Shown in pieces: positions 11,374 to 24,028 of a stretch of 64,000 nucleotides of DNA. The notes under the pieces are model-generated. The model did no database searches, was not told where the DNA came from, and saw only the letters and a list, made by a program, of their open reading frames with translations. The stretch is from Xestospongia bergquistia (lineage: Eukaryota; Porifera; Demospongiae; Haplosclerida; Petrosiidae). The stretch covers positions 5,317,001 through 5,381,000 of the forward strand of contig OZ014411.1 of NCBI GenBank assembly GCA_963965975.1, given 5' to 3'. The position numbers and the translations under genes were made by a program. How positions within the stretch are numbered: position 1 is the first letter of the stretch; each line of letters opens with the position of its first letter.

Positions 11374-14300
11374 TCAAGAGATAGTATTAGTTTTTACATG
11401 ACAAGCATCGTCAGACTCTGTGGTAATAACATCATCACTAATGTAGTTGACTGGATTACTACTTAAAGTGTCATTGAAGTGGGCTGGGATATTAGGATCA
11501 CTTTGAACTTGTCTGGGTTGAGTAGCTTCATTATCAGTATCAAGGTTGTTAGTTGATAATACCTCATGTTCATTTGTAGGACCTTCTTTTTCTTCTTGAC
11601 TGATTACATCTCGACTAAATAGTCTTAAATTCCCAATACGATGTAACTGAGGAGACACACTCCGTAAAACCACACCACTATGTTGATCTAAGTCTTGATT
11701 ACTTGTGGGTGGAGTTACCCCATAGGTATGGCTTGTAGGACTATATATACTGTTAGCATACGGCACTTGTTTGTAATGTTGAATGTCTGTAGTGTACACT
11801 GGAGCAGGTATTTCAGTCATGTGGGTTTGGTAACCAAGAGAAGGACGACGAGCAACCACTGTAATGCGAGGAGAAGGGGGTGGAGTTTGAGAGGAATGGT
11901 TACTATGGTGATAATAGGAGACAGATGGTTGGTGATCTTTTTCAACAAATGGGTCAAGAGGTGGGAGTGGCTTACGTGGTGAGTATCCCTATAAATCAAC
12001 ATGTAAAAGACAAATAATGATCATTCTCAAGATAAGAAGAGTTATTCAATATTCAGACTATGTATGTGAGAAACTACTATATAGAAGATATATATGTGTG
12101 TGTAAGTATATATACATGTAATTCAGACTAATGTTTATAGCTGTACCTGACTCTCTAAATGTTTTCTATATTCTTCATCTTCTTGTTGTTGTTTTAATCT
12201 CAACTGATGGGCTAACCTTGTAGCTTCAGCTTTAAATCGAACTAGGTCTCCAGTTACACGATCAAGCTACAAGAGAAAAACACAGTTTTATATAAGGTAA
12301 GCGATATAAATGTACACAAGTACAATGTGCCATTGTACTATGTGCTACATATCTTATGAATATTTAAATATTAATAATAAACAATCACAACACAAGTCTT
12401 ACCTGAATTTTCAGAGAAGCTATTTCAGCTTCAAAACGAAGTCTCTCTGTCTCCCTTTCACTAGTCAGTCTCTCTCTATCTCTCTTCTCAGCTTCAAAGT
12501 CTTCCTAGTAGATTTAAAAATCAACATTCATAACCTTGTACTATAATATTATTGACATTAATATTGTATATATAATATATATATGTATGTATGTATGTAT
12601 ATAATGAGATTCATAGCTCATCCATTTTGAATAGAATTGTTGGTTCCTCTACAAACGCTTAACAAGTTTATATTTAAAAATATAGAACTGAAAACTAAAA
12701 TGACTAGTTTCATCTTCAAAGAAGCATACACATAGTAACTGAGACTCATCACAGACTTATTGGATCTGCCATTATTGATGAGTCCCATTAAGAGTACATA
12801 ATATGCCAATATAAGATTTTTCAAAGAATATCACTCAACAACCACATACCATCAATAGTGACAGGTTAGAATAAATCTAAAAATATAACAGATATATCAT
12901 GGTTCATTGATCTACATGTATACGGTTATGTAATTCTACCAACTTGGGAATTTGTAAAAGATATGACCTCAGTCCTTTAATCCTTAGACAATATATATTA
13001 AAAATTCCCTCATTGATAGGGTTATATATATATATATATATATATATAACTGACACAGACCTCTGAACCATGACATACATACAAGTACATTCCATACATA
13101 TATAGAAAATACACTGCATATGTAGAGCATGTACCTTATAAGTATGCAACTGTGTTGTTATAATAGTTCTTTCTTCCTCTAGTTCAGCAATCTTTCTTCT
13201 AAATGCAGCACTGCTACTGCTGCCACCAGGAGATGTCGGTGGAGTCTGACTCTTCTTAAGCTGCTCATTAACAGTTCTAAGCTGGGAGAGTGCCTCCATG
13301 TATTGTCTCTTTTGAAAGTCATACTTAGCCCTAAGGTCTGTATAAAAGAGAGACACAATAAAAGATAAACATTATAATAGTGTTAGATATATATATATAT
13401 ATATATTGCCACCTTTTTATTTAAAAATTTTAATGTCCAATTGACCTTCAATCAATTCACACATGTGTACATAGTACACCCATCAAATCTGTCTGTCTGC
13501 TTTTTATACTAAAAGTCTTACCATTTAATTTTTTATCTACTCGCTCTTTTTCCACTTTAATATCTCTAAGCTGTTCCTTTAAAACATGTTTCTCTTGTTT
13601 AAGACGAGATATAACATTATTGCTCTCTCGTTGAGCTAACTGTGAGTCGGTACGATAAGCATCAAATGATTGCTTCAACTCTTTGTACTCCTCATCCCAG
13701 TTGTGGTTAATACACAATACCTAAATACACAATTAAAATGAAAATAACTCAGTTAACTATCAAAACTATACACCTCCAAACATTCTATCGATATTACTAC
13801 AAATTAATATCATTACTACAATTCTGTAATCAAGATCCCCTTTCAACTTCATTGCTATCACAAACATATTAACTACTATAACAGTCAGTACTATATCATC
13901 AATATATACACAGTCCATGAATATTTTTCTTTGCTTCTAAAAGTACTTTTCTTTTCCTCCATAAATAAACTAAGTCTGATTTAATATCCTTTCACAGGAA
14001 ACAGGAACACTTATCAAATAACAACTTGACCCAACAATAGATAGATCATATTAAGTGTGTAACTAGAATAATGAATGACCTCATATTAAACAAACAGACC
14101 CCTGTCTAGTGTCATGTATATATTATATATTGCCAAGACTTGTTGGCGTGTAGACTTTATGGATTTATGACTATCATCATATTAACACAAGAAGTGTATA
14201 ACTGGAATACTGAATGACCTCATATTAAACAAACAGACTCCTGTCTAGTGTCATATATATATTATATATTGCCAAGAAATGTTAGTATGTAGACTTTATG

Positions 14301-17300
14301 GATTTATTGTATTACAATACAACAGTTCTTTGGCTATGAATTGATTAATATCTGCAAATCCATTCAAAGAAATATGTTTGCACACACACAAATTAGGAAT
14401 ACATATATAATGGTGTGATTGTTTTCAAAACTGAAAGTCACAAATACAAATACATTATATTATTGACAACACCCTAGCTCACTCAGCATAGTAAAGAAGC
14501 CAAGAAAGGACATCAATTTCTACATTATTTGTTAGGGCATAGACTAGGAACAGTATAGAAGTAGTATAACACACAGAAACTTGAAAAGTAGTAATAGGTC
14601 TTCACTTTGGTTTCCATAGCAACTATACATTCTAATTCATAAACTACTGTACAGTTTTAGTGTGCATGAATTGACATTATGTGTTGACCAATATTAGTCT
14701 CGTAATTAAGGGATTGTATCAATAAGAAAGACTTAAAACCATTTTACCATATACTTTCCAGTAAATAAAGTAATTCATTGGCAAACAGGGGTAACTACCA
14801 GACATGGGGTAATAGTAATAGATAATAGTAATAGTAATAGTAAAGATTACATATTTCAAAGTAATAGTAATAGTAATAGTAATAGACATTCTAAAAGTCA
14901 ATGTAATAGTAATAGTAATAGTAATAGTAATAGATGGTCAAGTAATAGTAATAGTAATAGTAATAGTTGGTCAAGTAATAGTATTAGTAATAGTAATAGT
15001 AATAGTAATAGTAATAGTAATAGTAATAGTTGGTCAAGTAATAGATAATAGTAATAGTAATAGTAACAGTAATAGACATTCTAAAAGTCAATGTAATAGT
15101 AATAGTAATAGTAATAGTAATAGATGGTCAAGTAATAGTAATAGTAATAGTAATAGATGGTCAAGTAATAGTAATAGTAATAGTAATAGATGGTCAAGTA
15201 ATAGTAATAGTAATAGTAATAGTAATAGATGGTCAAGTAATAGTAATAGTAATAGTAATAGATGGTCAAGTAATAGTAATAGTAATAGTAATAGTAATAG
15301 TAATAGTAATAGATGGTCAAGTAATAGTAATAGTAATAGTAATAGATGGTCAAGTAATAGTAATAGTAATAGTAATAGTAATAGTAATAGTAATAGATGG
15401 TCAAGTAATAGTAATAGTAATAGTAATAGATGGTCAAGTAATAGTAATAGTAATAGTAATAGATGGTCAAGTAATAGTAATAGTAATAGTAATAGTAATA
15501 GATGGTCAAGTAATAGTAATAGTAATAGTAATAGATGGTCAAGTAATAGTAATAGTAATAGTAATAGATGGTCAAGTAATAGTAATAGTAATAGTAATAG
15601 ATGGTCAAGTAATAGTAATAGTAATAGTAATAGTTGGTCAAGTAATAGTAATAGTAATAGTAATAGTTGGTCAAGTAATAGTATTAGTAATTGAAGTTAT
15701 GTAACCAGTAGTGTGTCAGTCAAATGTTGGTTTAATTGTGTTTATTTGAAGTGTGACATTCTTTTCACTGCATCAATGCTTTTATCAAGTCTATGTACCC
15801 AATGGGTCAAATGTTGGTTTAATTGTGTTTATTTGAAGCGCGACTGCATGAGTGAATGGCTAAATACGAGAGTCGACAGCTTTTTATACTCGCTAGCACT
15901 TTGGATCCAAGATTCAAATTAAGATGGTGTAGTGATGATAACGAAGAACAAAAGGTTAAGACAATTCTACTTCGTCAGGGCAGTCAGGCACACCATTTGC
16001 AAACCACAGACACTACACAAGTATTAGAAATTGACACTACAACATTTTCTGAACCATTGGCAAAAAAAAGGAAGAAAGAACCAAGCAAGTTATTAAGATA
16101 CCTATTTAGTGAAACTGACCCAGCTGACAGAAGAGGTTCCAATTTTTTTGAAGCTGAAGTTACATCGTATTTGTCTAAGCCATGCTTGCTGGAAGAAGAT
16201 GATGATCCTATGGTTTTTTGGAAGGACCATGCAACCTTGTTAATTTAATAGTGATAGTAATTTCTTACTTTTAAGTGGTAATAATAATATAATAAATTAA
16301 TAATAGTAATAGAAGGATATGTCAAGTAATAGTAATAGTAATATATTACATTGACTTATATTGTACCAGTAATAGTAATAGTAATATAATTATTTCAGTT
16401 GTAATAGTAATAGTAATATAATTATATCTGTTGTAATAGTAATAGTAATATATTACATTGCAATGTAATTGACCCCATGTCTGGTAACTACACTCAACCT
16501 TGTAAGCTTACATCAAATCACTGCATACAAAGAGATTAATGGGTGTTACCTCTTCATGAAACAAGTCATTAAATAAGTATTTAGACCTTTGAACAGACAA
16601 CATTCAAAGTCATCCTAAACTTTCAAAGTCGTCCTAGACTTTGATACAAAAGACTGAGGGTATACCCCAAGTATAATGGTGTTATTGAGTATGTGTAATA
16701 ACAATTAAATTATACCAACCACATACAAGACGGGTAATCACCATACAATGTACACAAGTATATTGTTTTTCAAACAAGCTCAATCAGTCGATACACGCAG
16801 TTAACTTTAGACTTTCATAGAACTTATCTGTTTGCAGTGCAAAGTAATTTGTTTAGAATAACACATCAAAAATTCAGGCCATCTTTGTTCATTACAAGAT
16901 ACACAAACAAACTCCCAGTATCAAATCATAACACAACAGACATTGAACAAATGACATTGAATCATGAGACATTGAATCATGAGAAATAGATATGACAAAA
17001 TTGAGATGGGACTTTCTTTAAGCTTTAAATCATTCATTAACTAAACCACCAACCTGTAAACTAGGACATCACCTAACAAGCCATAAGAAGTGTTAAGAAA
17101 ATTCATGAAGTTGAGGGTCATTTACCAACTTAACTACTGATACACAGTAGTATATCAGTCTACTTTGTGTACTCATGTTGAACACATTCCATATATGGTA
17201 AAAAATGTTAATGCCAAAAGTAAACATGTTCCATTGTTGTAGTTCCAAAATATGATAAGCACAATACATCTTAAGTGATGTAGCAGAGCAGGACACAATT

Positions 17301-19232
17301 TGGAACAACAGTCTAGTCAAGCTAACCTGCACTTGAACTATCCATAGAAGCAGTTGCAACTACATCTACTTTCACTATGTAAGTATTACATTCCTTACAT
17401 ATAACTCCTACACTTAATTATATTGTCTAAAAAGGGCCAGACACTATGTAAACATCCCTCATGACATACGAACACACCGCTAGAACTGATACAATTGTAC
17501 ATAAATTATGCTACCTACTTTATGTACAACAATTCTGTGCTTCCATAAAACATAAGACCTCACGTTAAGTCTTAAAACAGACACTTTCCTTGATATGTAC
17601 ATTTTACATGTATAATGCTCCTGTTCACTACTATTGGATAGAGTATGCAAAAGAATGAGATTTTATATAAATGTTAAAAATCGAAAACTTGATGTTGTTA
17701 AGAGAAATATTTAGAAAGGAGGCCTTTAACTACAAACAATGCCTGAATGTAGTAACTAGATTGAAAAATGGCAGCCAAAGGTTAACATCCACATTATTAC
17801 ATCATTATATTATAGACCCTTCTGTTGAAATATGTTCCTGTGTAGGAGACTTGGCAATAATAACTGTGCAATCCCAAAATGTCCTTCATTAGTAGTTTTA
17901 GTACAGCGAGGAAATGCTTAGAAAATGATCTATTGATAGATGTGTATGTCCATATGTAGACTTTGCTGTACATTTATAGACACACTCTATCCTTTTAATC
18001 AATAACATATCTATAAGAGTTTAGTTTACTTTGAACTAGGAGTTGTTATGCCTTTAGGGAAACAACCATGTTATGAATTATGGTCAATATGAATAAGATT
18101 AAACCACACCCAATATGAAGGAAGACAATATTTTCAGCGTAGTGATACATTTAAAATTATATAGCTATCTTTAAACTCAAAAATGAACAACAACCAAAAA
18201 AAGTATTGCTGTAGCTCTCATTGACCATATATGTACATAAGCATTCAATGTAACTATGTACATGCTTTTATATTAACATTAATCATATTATGCATAGTGT
18301 CATGGTAACAATCATTCCATCTATATGGTATAGGCAACAGACTACTCTGAAAGCACATGTGTTCTGTAAACAATGCCTGACATACCTTAGTGAATTAAAA
18401 TGCTCTTAGTGACAGATATAATAAACTTATTTAGCAAATATATTGGCATAAAATTAACTTGGCGAGGAGGATACAGACAGATGTCACCTGAATCAGTATA
18501 AAAAGGTTTAACTGCTTTGAAACTCATTGGTGATGTTGTTAGCTATGGTGTATTATATAAACTATGAACTCTAACCTAACCTTAATGACAAAAACATCCT
18601 ATGACATCAATTTATAATATAGGCCTTTTAGATTATCTTTCTGCTAACAACTACATCAACACACAGTCAGTATTTTGGTCAACCAAACACAGACAATAAT
18701 TCTTAATAGATATAAAGATTAAATCACAGGAGGACCTTGTACTAACTCTCTTACAAATGGACCTTACTGATACTAATCTCAACTGTCACATGATAAGTAC
18801 CATAAAAGGGGCTAACCACTATGTATATATTTTTTCTTTTTACTGAGCAATACAGCAGATTAAACTCTGATGTAAATTAACTCTCAAACCTAATTTACAA
18901 GATTGAATTCAATACTAACACAAACGTCCATTAATCTTCGATGCATCCATATTCAAAATGTTCCAAGAAATTCACAAACAACATGTCTTTAAAGAACTAG
19001 CTAGCATAAAATACCACTAAAGTCATGGTTACTTTTTTCAGCGAATAGTAAGTATAGATATTCTCTATTTCAAGCATTATCTCACCTCGTCTAGTTGACC
19101 TCTTAGCTTCAAAACCTCTTTCTCGCGCTCTGCTAACACTTCCAAAGCATTCTGAAAATCGCGATCACACATGGTCACAGGTCCTTCATCTGTAACATCT
19201 AGAATAGGCGGACTTGATGTCATCTCAGCCAT
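11374..19232 (-). CDS. ABIN/TNIP-type UBAN coiled-coil protein (6 exons)
   Basis: Exons in transcript order: 19232-19086, 13720-13522, 13337-13135, 12504-12403, 12266-12147, 11988-11374. All borders are GT-AG and in phase, giving 461 residues. Residues about 25-255 are coiled coil. Exon 4 begins EDFEAEKRDRERLTSERE (from residue 184), which matches the DFxxERxxRExxxxE core of the UBAN motif that binds linear ubiquitin in ABIN1-3, NEMO and optineurin; the preceding LHTYK matches the helix entering it. After the coil comes a proline-rich, disordered tail (PLPPLDPFVE, TPPPSPR), as in ABIN1. There is no C-terminal C2HC finger, unlike NEMO and optineurin, so TNIP-like is the better call. The likely role is binding polyubiquitin to restrain NF-kB or cell-death signalling; this is inferred from the family. 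Intron 1 (13721-19085) is very large for this locus and repeat-filled. Confidence 0.8.
14047..14308. repeat. Tandem duplication of about 130 bp in UBAN gene intron 1
   Basis: Two adjacent copies, beginning near 14047 and near 14178, share TGAATGACCTCATATTAAAC, GTCTAGTGTCAT, TATATTATATATTGCCAAGA and GTAGACTTTATGGATTTA with a few substitutions. Confidence 0.85.
14816..15690. repeat. Compound TAGTAA / TGGTCAAG minisatellite
   Basis: About 870 bp built from runs of the hexamer TAGTAA separated by a TGGTCAAG spacer. The commonest unit is about 33 bp, and longer units differ by whole hexamers. The 5' part is more degenerate (spacer ACATTCTAAAAGTCAATG) and the 3' part more homogeneous. Further TAGTAA runs appear at about 16300-16460, on the other side of a transposase remnant. 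The long open frame of tyrosines on the minus strand is an artefact of the repeat. Confidence 0.95.
15841..16248 (+). pseudogene. hAT transposase C-terminal remnant
   Basis: An open frame of 130 residues from 15856 reads LASTLDPRFKLRWC near its start, the conserved block upstream of the hAT dimerisation region. Near its end it has EVTSYLSKP followed by DDPMVFWKDH, the EVxxYLxxP and DPxxWWK core of the hAT C-terminal dimerisation domain. The catalytic N-terminal two thirds and the final FPxLAxLA part are missing, and it stops directly after the core. It lies inside an intron of the minus-strand UBAN gene, between TAGTAA arrays. Just upstream a 39-bp segment (TCAAATGTTGGTTTAATTGT onward) is repeated directly at about 15720 and 15808. 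Intact terminal repeats were not found. This is a dead element. Confidence 0.8.
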
Positions 19233-21426
19233 TTGTTTGTTGGAAACTTGAAATGAGCGATACTAAGTAAATTATTCTTATTATAATCATTTAGTCCGGT
19301 GGATCACGTGTGCAGTTATTATTGTCATTTACTGACAACATGGTGTCAGTATTTCGTTACAATAGCAGCCTTTAGTTAAGGCTGACAGCATTCTATTTTG
19401 CATGCATGCATTGACACATATTACCAAAATGATGTTATAATGAAGATGAAATCAAAGCTAATGGTCATTTGAGGCTAGTGAAGAAATGCTTTCATCATTG
19501 AGTGTATTAACGCTAATAACAAAATATAGGATATCTTGTAGTGATTGTAACATACCACTTTATGTCATTTTATCATTTGACACCATCTGTTTGCTATCTA
19601 TTACATTCCTTTTTACATAAGAGCATGTAATTCTAACAATATTATGCTATATCCCATTAATACTGCATGTTCATGATATTTGTTTCAAAACAACAGCTTG
19701 GATATATACACTCAAATATTAACTTATACTAGAACAGTAACTGTTTAAAAATTATAACAATTTATGCAATTATCGTCATCACCACTACAAGTAGGGATTA
19801 CTGTGACATAACAGCAAATAGCTTTTGCATTCCAATGTCTTTGTAGGTAGGTAAATATGACTTAATATGGCCTTAGTCTAATTCCCTGATGGTATTATAA
19901 TGAATGTTAAATAAAGCACTGAGTGCAGTATAAAGAGTACTTCAATATGTATACCTTATGTATTTTATAGCAAATTTTTTATGTAGCTATGTGTAATGTA
20001 AATTTAAGACATTAGGTTCTTGTGGAGATATATCCATATAAGGCACAGCTTCCTCTATTATTGATAATGAAATAGAGCATACGTTCATCTTGACAGTTTC
20101 ACATCACCATAAATGTGTATCACAAATTTATTTATGCATGGTATCATAACTTTAAATATATTCATATACCATTGTGATTTCTATGTCAACATTAAATGGT
20201 AATACCCACTATAAATATTACCAATAATTATGTATATACACACACAGCAGTGAATGTTGCAACTGATAGTGGGTAATGCCCTTCCACTTCAGCAAGTATT
20301 ATACATGAAACCCACACACAATATATAGTTGTTAAAGGCATCCACTATAGTGTAAACAAGAAATGGTCAACATAAAAAGTCTTATAAGATTTAGCAATTA
20401 TATATATATATATATACATATATATATGTATGTATAAAAGGAAGGATCATACGCTGCATCTGTGTATGGAGATATTATATTTAATATAAGAATGTTGACT
20501 TTCATTATGTCCAAGACATTGCATCCTATTCTCTGTCTTAAATTATTCTGGACATATAATTAACTTAAGTAAGAAGTTCCAGTTGCTATTATGTCATTCT
20601 TAACCATTGTTCTAATTTTAGTTCCAGCCAACTCATCATACAGTTAGTCAGTTACTATATTTAGCAAGAGAGACCAATAACCAAAAACTAAAGGCAAGAT
20701 GCTTACTCATTCTTTGTGTAGTCTTTAAAATGTAGAATGTCAGTTCTATGTCGTATGTAAGGGAATGTTTTGCTAACAATGTATATTTGGCATAATAATC
20801 ACTTAGTCAATAGTTGTAAATTGTCTGTGTAAATGTAAACAGAAAACAAAACCACATTGCAACATAGATATTAATATTAGACACAGATAATTTGCTGAAG
20901 TTAATTTAGAGAGTGCATGGATATTATCATTCTTTTCTAGAAAGGATGTTCAAATGGAACCATAATTTGATTCATATTACACAAAGAAATGCATAAACGC
21001 TTAACTCAGCATATATAATACACAAATCTACTCTCGTTCAGCAATGTTATTATTAGTTGAACGTTTGACCATTAGGTATATAGATTAATTAGAATTCAAT
21101 AGACCATTTGTAGTTAGATCCATAATTGAATAAAAGATAAACTTAATTATAAGGTTGGCCTACAGAACAGTTATTGATAATGTTGTGACATAAACTGATA
21201 GTTGTAAATTCTTAGTCAATGAATTGTGTCGTGTAATGCTGAATGCATGGTAGCAGGGTTCACACAGCCTATATGTGCAACAATTACAAACACTCTCTAC
21301 TATAAAGATATTAGGTGTTTATTATTCAATACGTTCATTCAAGATAAGGATAATCATCAGGGCACAGCTATAGCCCTGGCAGTGTATTGAACAATTAATC
21401 CTTACATAACTTGCAGCATGATACAG
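19233..21426. other. Divergent intergenic region (UBAN gene / EGF gene)
   Basis: Holds the 5' region of the minus-strand UBAN gene (a CACGTG at about 19307, 75 bp upstream of its ATG) and the upstream region of the plus-strand EGF gene. A short TA-rich tract lies near 20400. No additional gene supported. Confidence 0.5.
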
Positions 21427-21433
21427 TATATAA
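21427..21433 (+). promoter_or_regulatory. TATA box of the EGF-repeat gene
   Basis: TATATAA lies 54 bp before the coding ATG at 21481, in AGTATATAAGAAAG. With the usual spacing of about 25-30 bp, transcription would start near 21458-21463, leaving a 5' leader of only about 20 bp. This fits a tightly regulated, secreted-product gene; the start site is inferred. Confidence 0.6.
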
Positions 21434-21470
21434 GAAAGAGTCACTTTCTTCCTTACACTCTGCAATCTCC

Positions 21471-21560
21471 ATGAAAAAGAATGCTTCATATACAGCTCTC
21501 TCTTTTAATAGCAACTGCTACTCTCTGTGGTACTGTTTCTGCTCAATACCATACACCTAA
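21471..21560 (+). other. Overlapping upstream ORF of the EGF-repeat gene
   Basis: An ATG at 21471, ten bases before the coding ATG and out of frame with it, opens a 29-codon frame that ends at 21560 inside the coding region. If the TATA-directed start is right, this is the first ATG on the mRNA. It would lower translation of the main frame unless it is bypassed. Translation is not demonstrated. Confidence 0.45.
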
Positions 21561-23898
21561 TTCTCCACCTGCCCAGTACTGCAGCAAAGGGTATATTTGG
21601 AAAGGTAGACAATGCATTGATATCAATGAATGCAAGAACAGAAATGGAGGTTGTTCCCACTACTGCCACAACATGCAAGGAAGTTACACGTGTACCTGTG
21701 ATGCTGGATACACTTTGGGGTCTAATGGTCTCTCTTGTGAGGATATAAATGAGTGCGCCTGGAACAATGGCGGATGTGATCAAATCTGCAAGAATACAAA
21801 CGGCAGTTTCGTATGTCAATGTATGGAGGGGTATAGTCTTCAACACTATAAATGTGTTGATGTCAACGAATGCAATGATATACGTAGCCATAATTGTGAA
21901 CAACACTGTCGAAATACTGAAGGTAGTTTTGAATGCTATTGTTGGAGTGGCTATGAACTTGGAGTCGATGAATGGTCCTGCTTTGACGTGAACGAATGCT
22001 GGAATGCCAATGGTGGTTGCTCAGACATATGTAACAATACAGTCGGAAACTATACATGTCTTTGCCCTCCTGGATACTCACTCTCATCTGATGGTTATTT
22101 GTGTGAGGACATTAATGAATGTTCTCCAACATCTCCATGCTCACAGTTGTGCCACAACACTCATGGAAGCTTTGAATGTAGCTGTTTGAAAGGTTTTCAG
22201 TTGGCTAATGATGGTCTCACCTGCAATGACGTCAATGAGTGTCTGTGGGCTAATGGTAACTGTGATCAAATGTGTAGTAATTATCCTGGATTCTACAACT
22301 GCAGCTGCAACCCAGGCTTTAGACTCTATGACTTCTTCCAATGCAAAGATATTGATGAATGCTTGTATGACATTGATGGTTGTGACCACTATTGTTATAA
22401 TACACCAGGTAGTTTTGCCTGTACCTGCTGGAAAGGATTTCTGCTAGAAGATAATGGAACATGCACAAATATTAATGAATGTGACAAAGTTGAATGTGAA
22501 GGGACATGCATAGATACTGTGGGAAGTTACTACTGTACTTGCCCAATTGGATACACGGTGGACTACAGTACTGGTTTGTGCCAATCTGGATACACATCGG
22601 ACTACAGCACTGGTTCCTGTTATCTAGTACCTACTGGTTGTCTGGATATCAATGAATGCATCAGTGGACAAGCTCGTTGTGATCAAATCTGCTATAACAA
22701 TGAAGGATCATTTGAATGTTCATGTTACAATGGTTATGATATAAACATCGATGGCAGTACATGTGATGACATTGATGAATGTTCAACAGATGCTCACAAT
22801 TGTCTAGATGACAACTACTGTATGAATACTAAAGGTAGTTTCATTTGTACATGTCCATCTGGGTTCCAATTAGGACCTGATGGCTTAACATGCTTAGATA
22901 TTAATGAATGCCTCAATGATTCAAGCTGTGAACAGATTTGCATCAATACTTTTGGCTCTTATAATTGCAGTTGCTGGATTGGATATGAGCTGGACTTTCA
23001 TTCCGACAATGATAGAGACAGACAGACAGTTTGTGTTGATAGAGATGAATGCAATCGAGGGTTACACAAGTGTTCTCAAGTCTGTGTTAACATTCCTGGC
23101 TCTTTTGAATGTGATTGCAGATATGGCTACCAACTTAGTTCAGATGGAAGAACTTGTGAAGACATTGATGAATGTCGTACAAAGAAGCACGACTGTGACT
23201 CAAAAACTGAAAGATGTGTCAATTTAATGGGAAAATTCACTTGTGAGTGTCGACATGGCTATATAAGAAGAGCATCTGGTCTCTGTGGTGAGTTTTGTAT
23301 ACTTTGTGCAAAATAGTAATCTTTGTGCAAAAATGATCTCTTATCTCCTTCTATAGAACTGAATGAACATCCTTATGACCCTCCATCTCCAACCACACCC
23401 TCTTCTCCTACTCCTGCTCCATGTGATACTCTGCAATGTCAACAGATATGTCGTAATCGAGGTGATGGGACAGCTGTATGTCTCTGTAACCAAGGTTACA
23501 AGTTGACAGGAGATGGACGTACCTGCAGAGATATTGATGAGTGCCAGATTAGAAATGTATGTGATCATTTTTGCCACAACACACCTGGAAGTTTCCATTG
23601 CTCTTGCCGAGCACATTACACTCTAGACAAAAATGGAAGAACCTGCTGTCCTTCTACTAATCCTCCAGTTGGTCACCTACCACGGCCTCCTGTACACTAC
23701 CCCAGACCTCCTCCAGTTGGTCACCTACCACGGCCTCCTGTACACTACCCCAGACCTCCTCCAGTTGGTCACCTACCACGGCCTCCTGTACACTACCCCA
23801 GACCTCCTCCAGTTGGTCACCTACCATGGCCTCCTGTACACTATCCCAGACCTCCTCCACAGTCTCCTTCACTCTACACACACTACCCAAGACCTTAG
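21481..23898 (+). CDS. Secreted multi-EGF (calcium-binding EGF) protein with proline-rich repeat tail
   Basis: Exons 21481-23287 and 23357-23898 (69-bp intron, donor GTGAGT, acceptor TATAG) give 782 residues. Residues 1-21 are a signal peptide ending GTVSA. Fifteen EGF-like modules follow, nearly all opening with D(I/V)(N/D)EC and carrying the CxCxxGY(x)L pattern, the calcium-binding EGF form of fibrillin, fibulin and matrilin. One central module (after NINECDKVECEG) is extended by a duplicated YTxDYSTG segment. Thirteen modules sit in one exon and two in exon 2. The C-terminus has four copies of a 16-residue repeat (VGHLPRPPVHYPR core). No membrane segment is seen, so an extracellular matrix protein is likely. 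No fibrillin TB or fibulin C-terminal domain is present, so orthology is not assigned. Confidence 0.88.
23664..23858. repeat. In-frame 48-bp coding minisatellite (x4)
   Basis: Four near-identical 48-bp units encode the PVGHLPRPPVHYPRPP repeat of the EGF protein. The first three are almost identical in DNA and the fourth has an Arg-to-Trp change (CGG to TGG) and one silent change. This suggests recent expansion and likely length polymorphism. Confidence 0.9.
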
Positions 23899-24022
23899 GT
23901 ACACCCTTATCTTCAAGCAGGATAGAAACTGTTTCTTTCTGAACATTGATTATTAATTGATCATGTATGAAATATGTTTACAATTTTATGTTCGTTTGGA
24001 AGAACTTAATCAACTCTTTCTG

Positions 24023-24028
24023 AATAAA
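24023..24028 (+). terminator. Polyadenylation signal AATAAA of the EGF-repeat gene
   Basis: AATAAA lies 125 bp after the stop codon at 23898, in CTGAATAAATC. It is the first canonical hexamer downstream. Confidence 0.6.

Noticed and set aside
15081-15674. 197-codon open frame of almost pure tyrosine on the minus strand
   Set aside because: It is the translation of the TAGTAA minisatellite inside an intron; no domain, no splice support.
14816-15690. CRISPR-like array (repeats with spacers)
   Set aside because: The intervening segments are themselves repetitive hexamers rather than unique spacers, and the genome is eukaryotic.
17671-17892. Plus-strand open frame in UBAN gene intron 1
   Set aside because: No domain or splice context; composition like surrounding intron.
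21505-23227. Several 60-130-codon frames on both strands across the EGF gene
   Set aside because: Shadows of the real reading frame produced by the cysteine-rich repeat structure.
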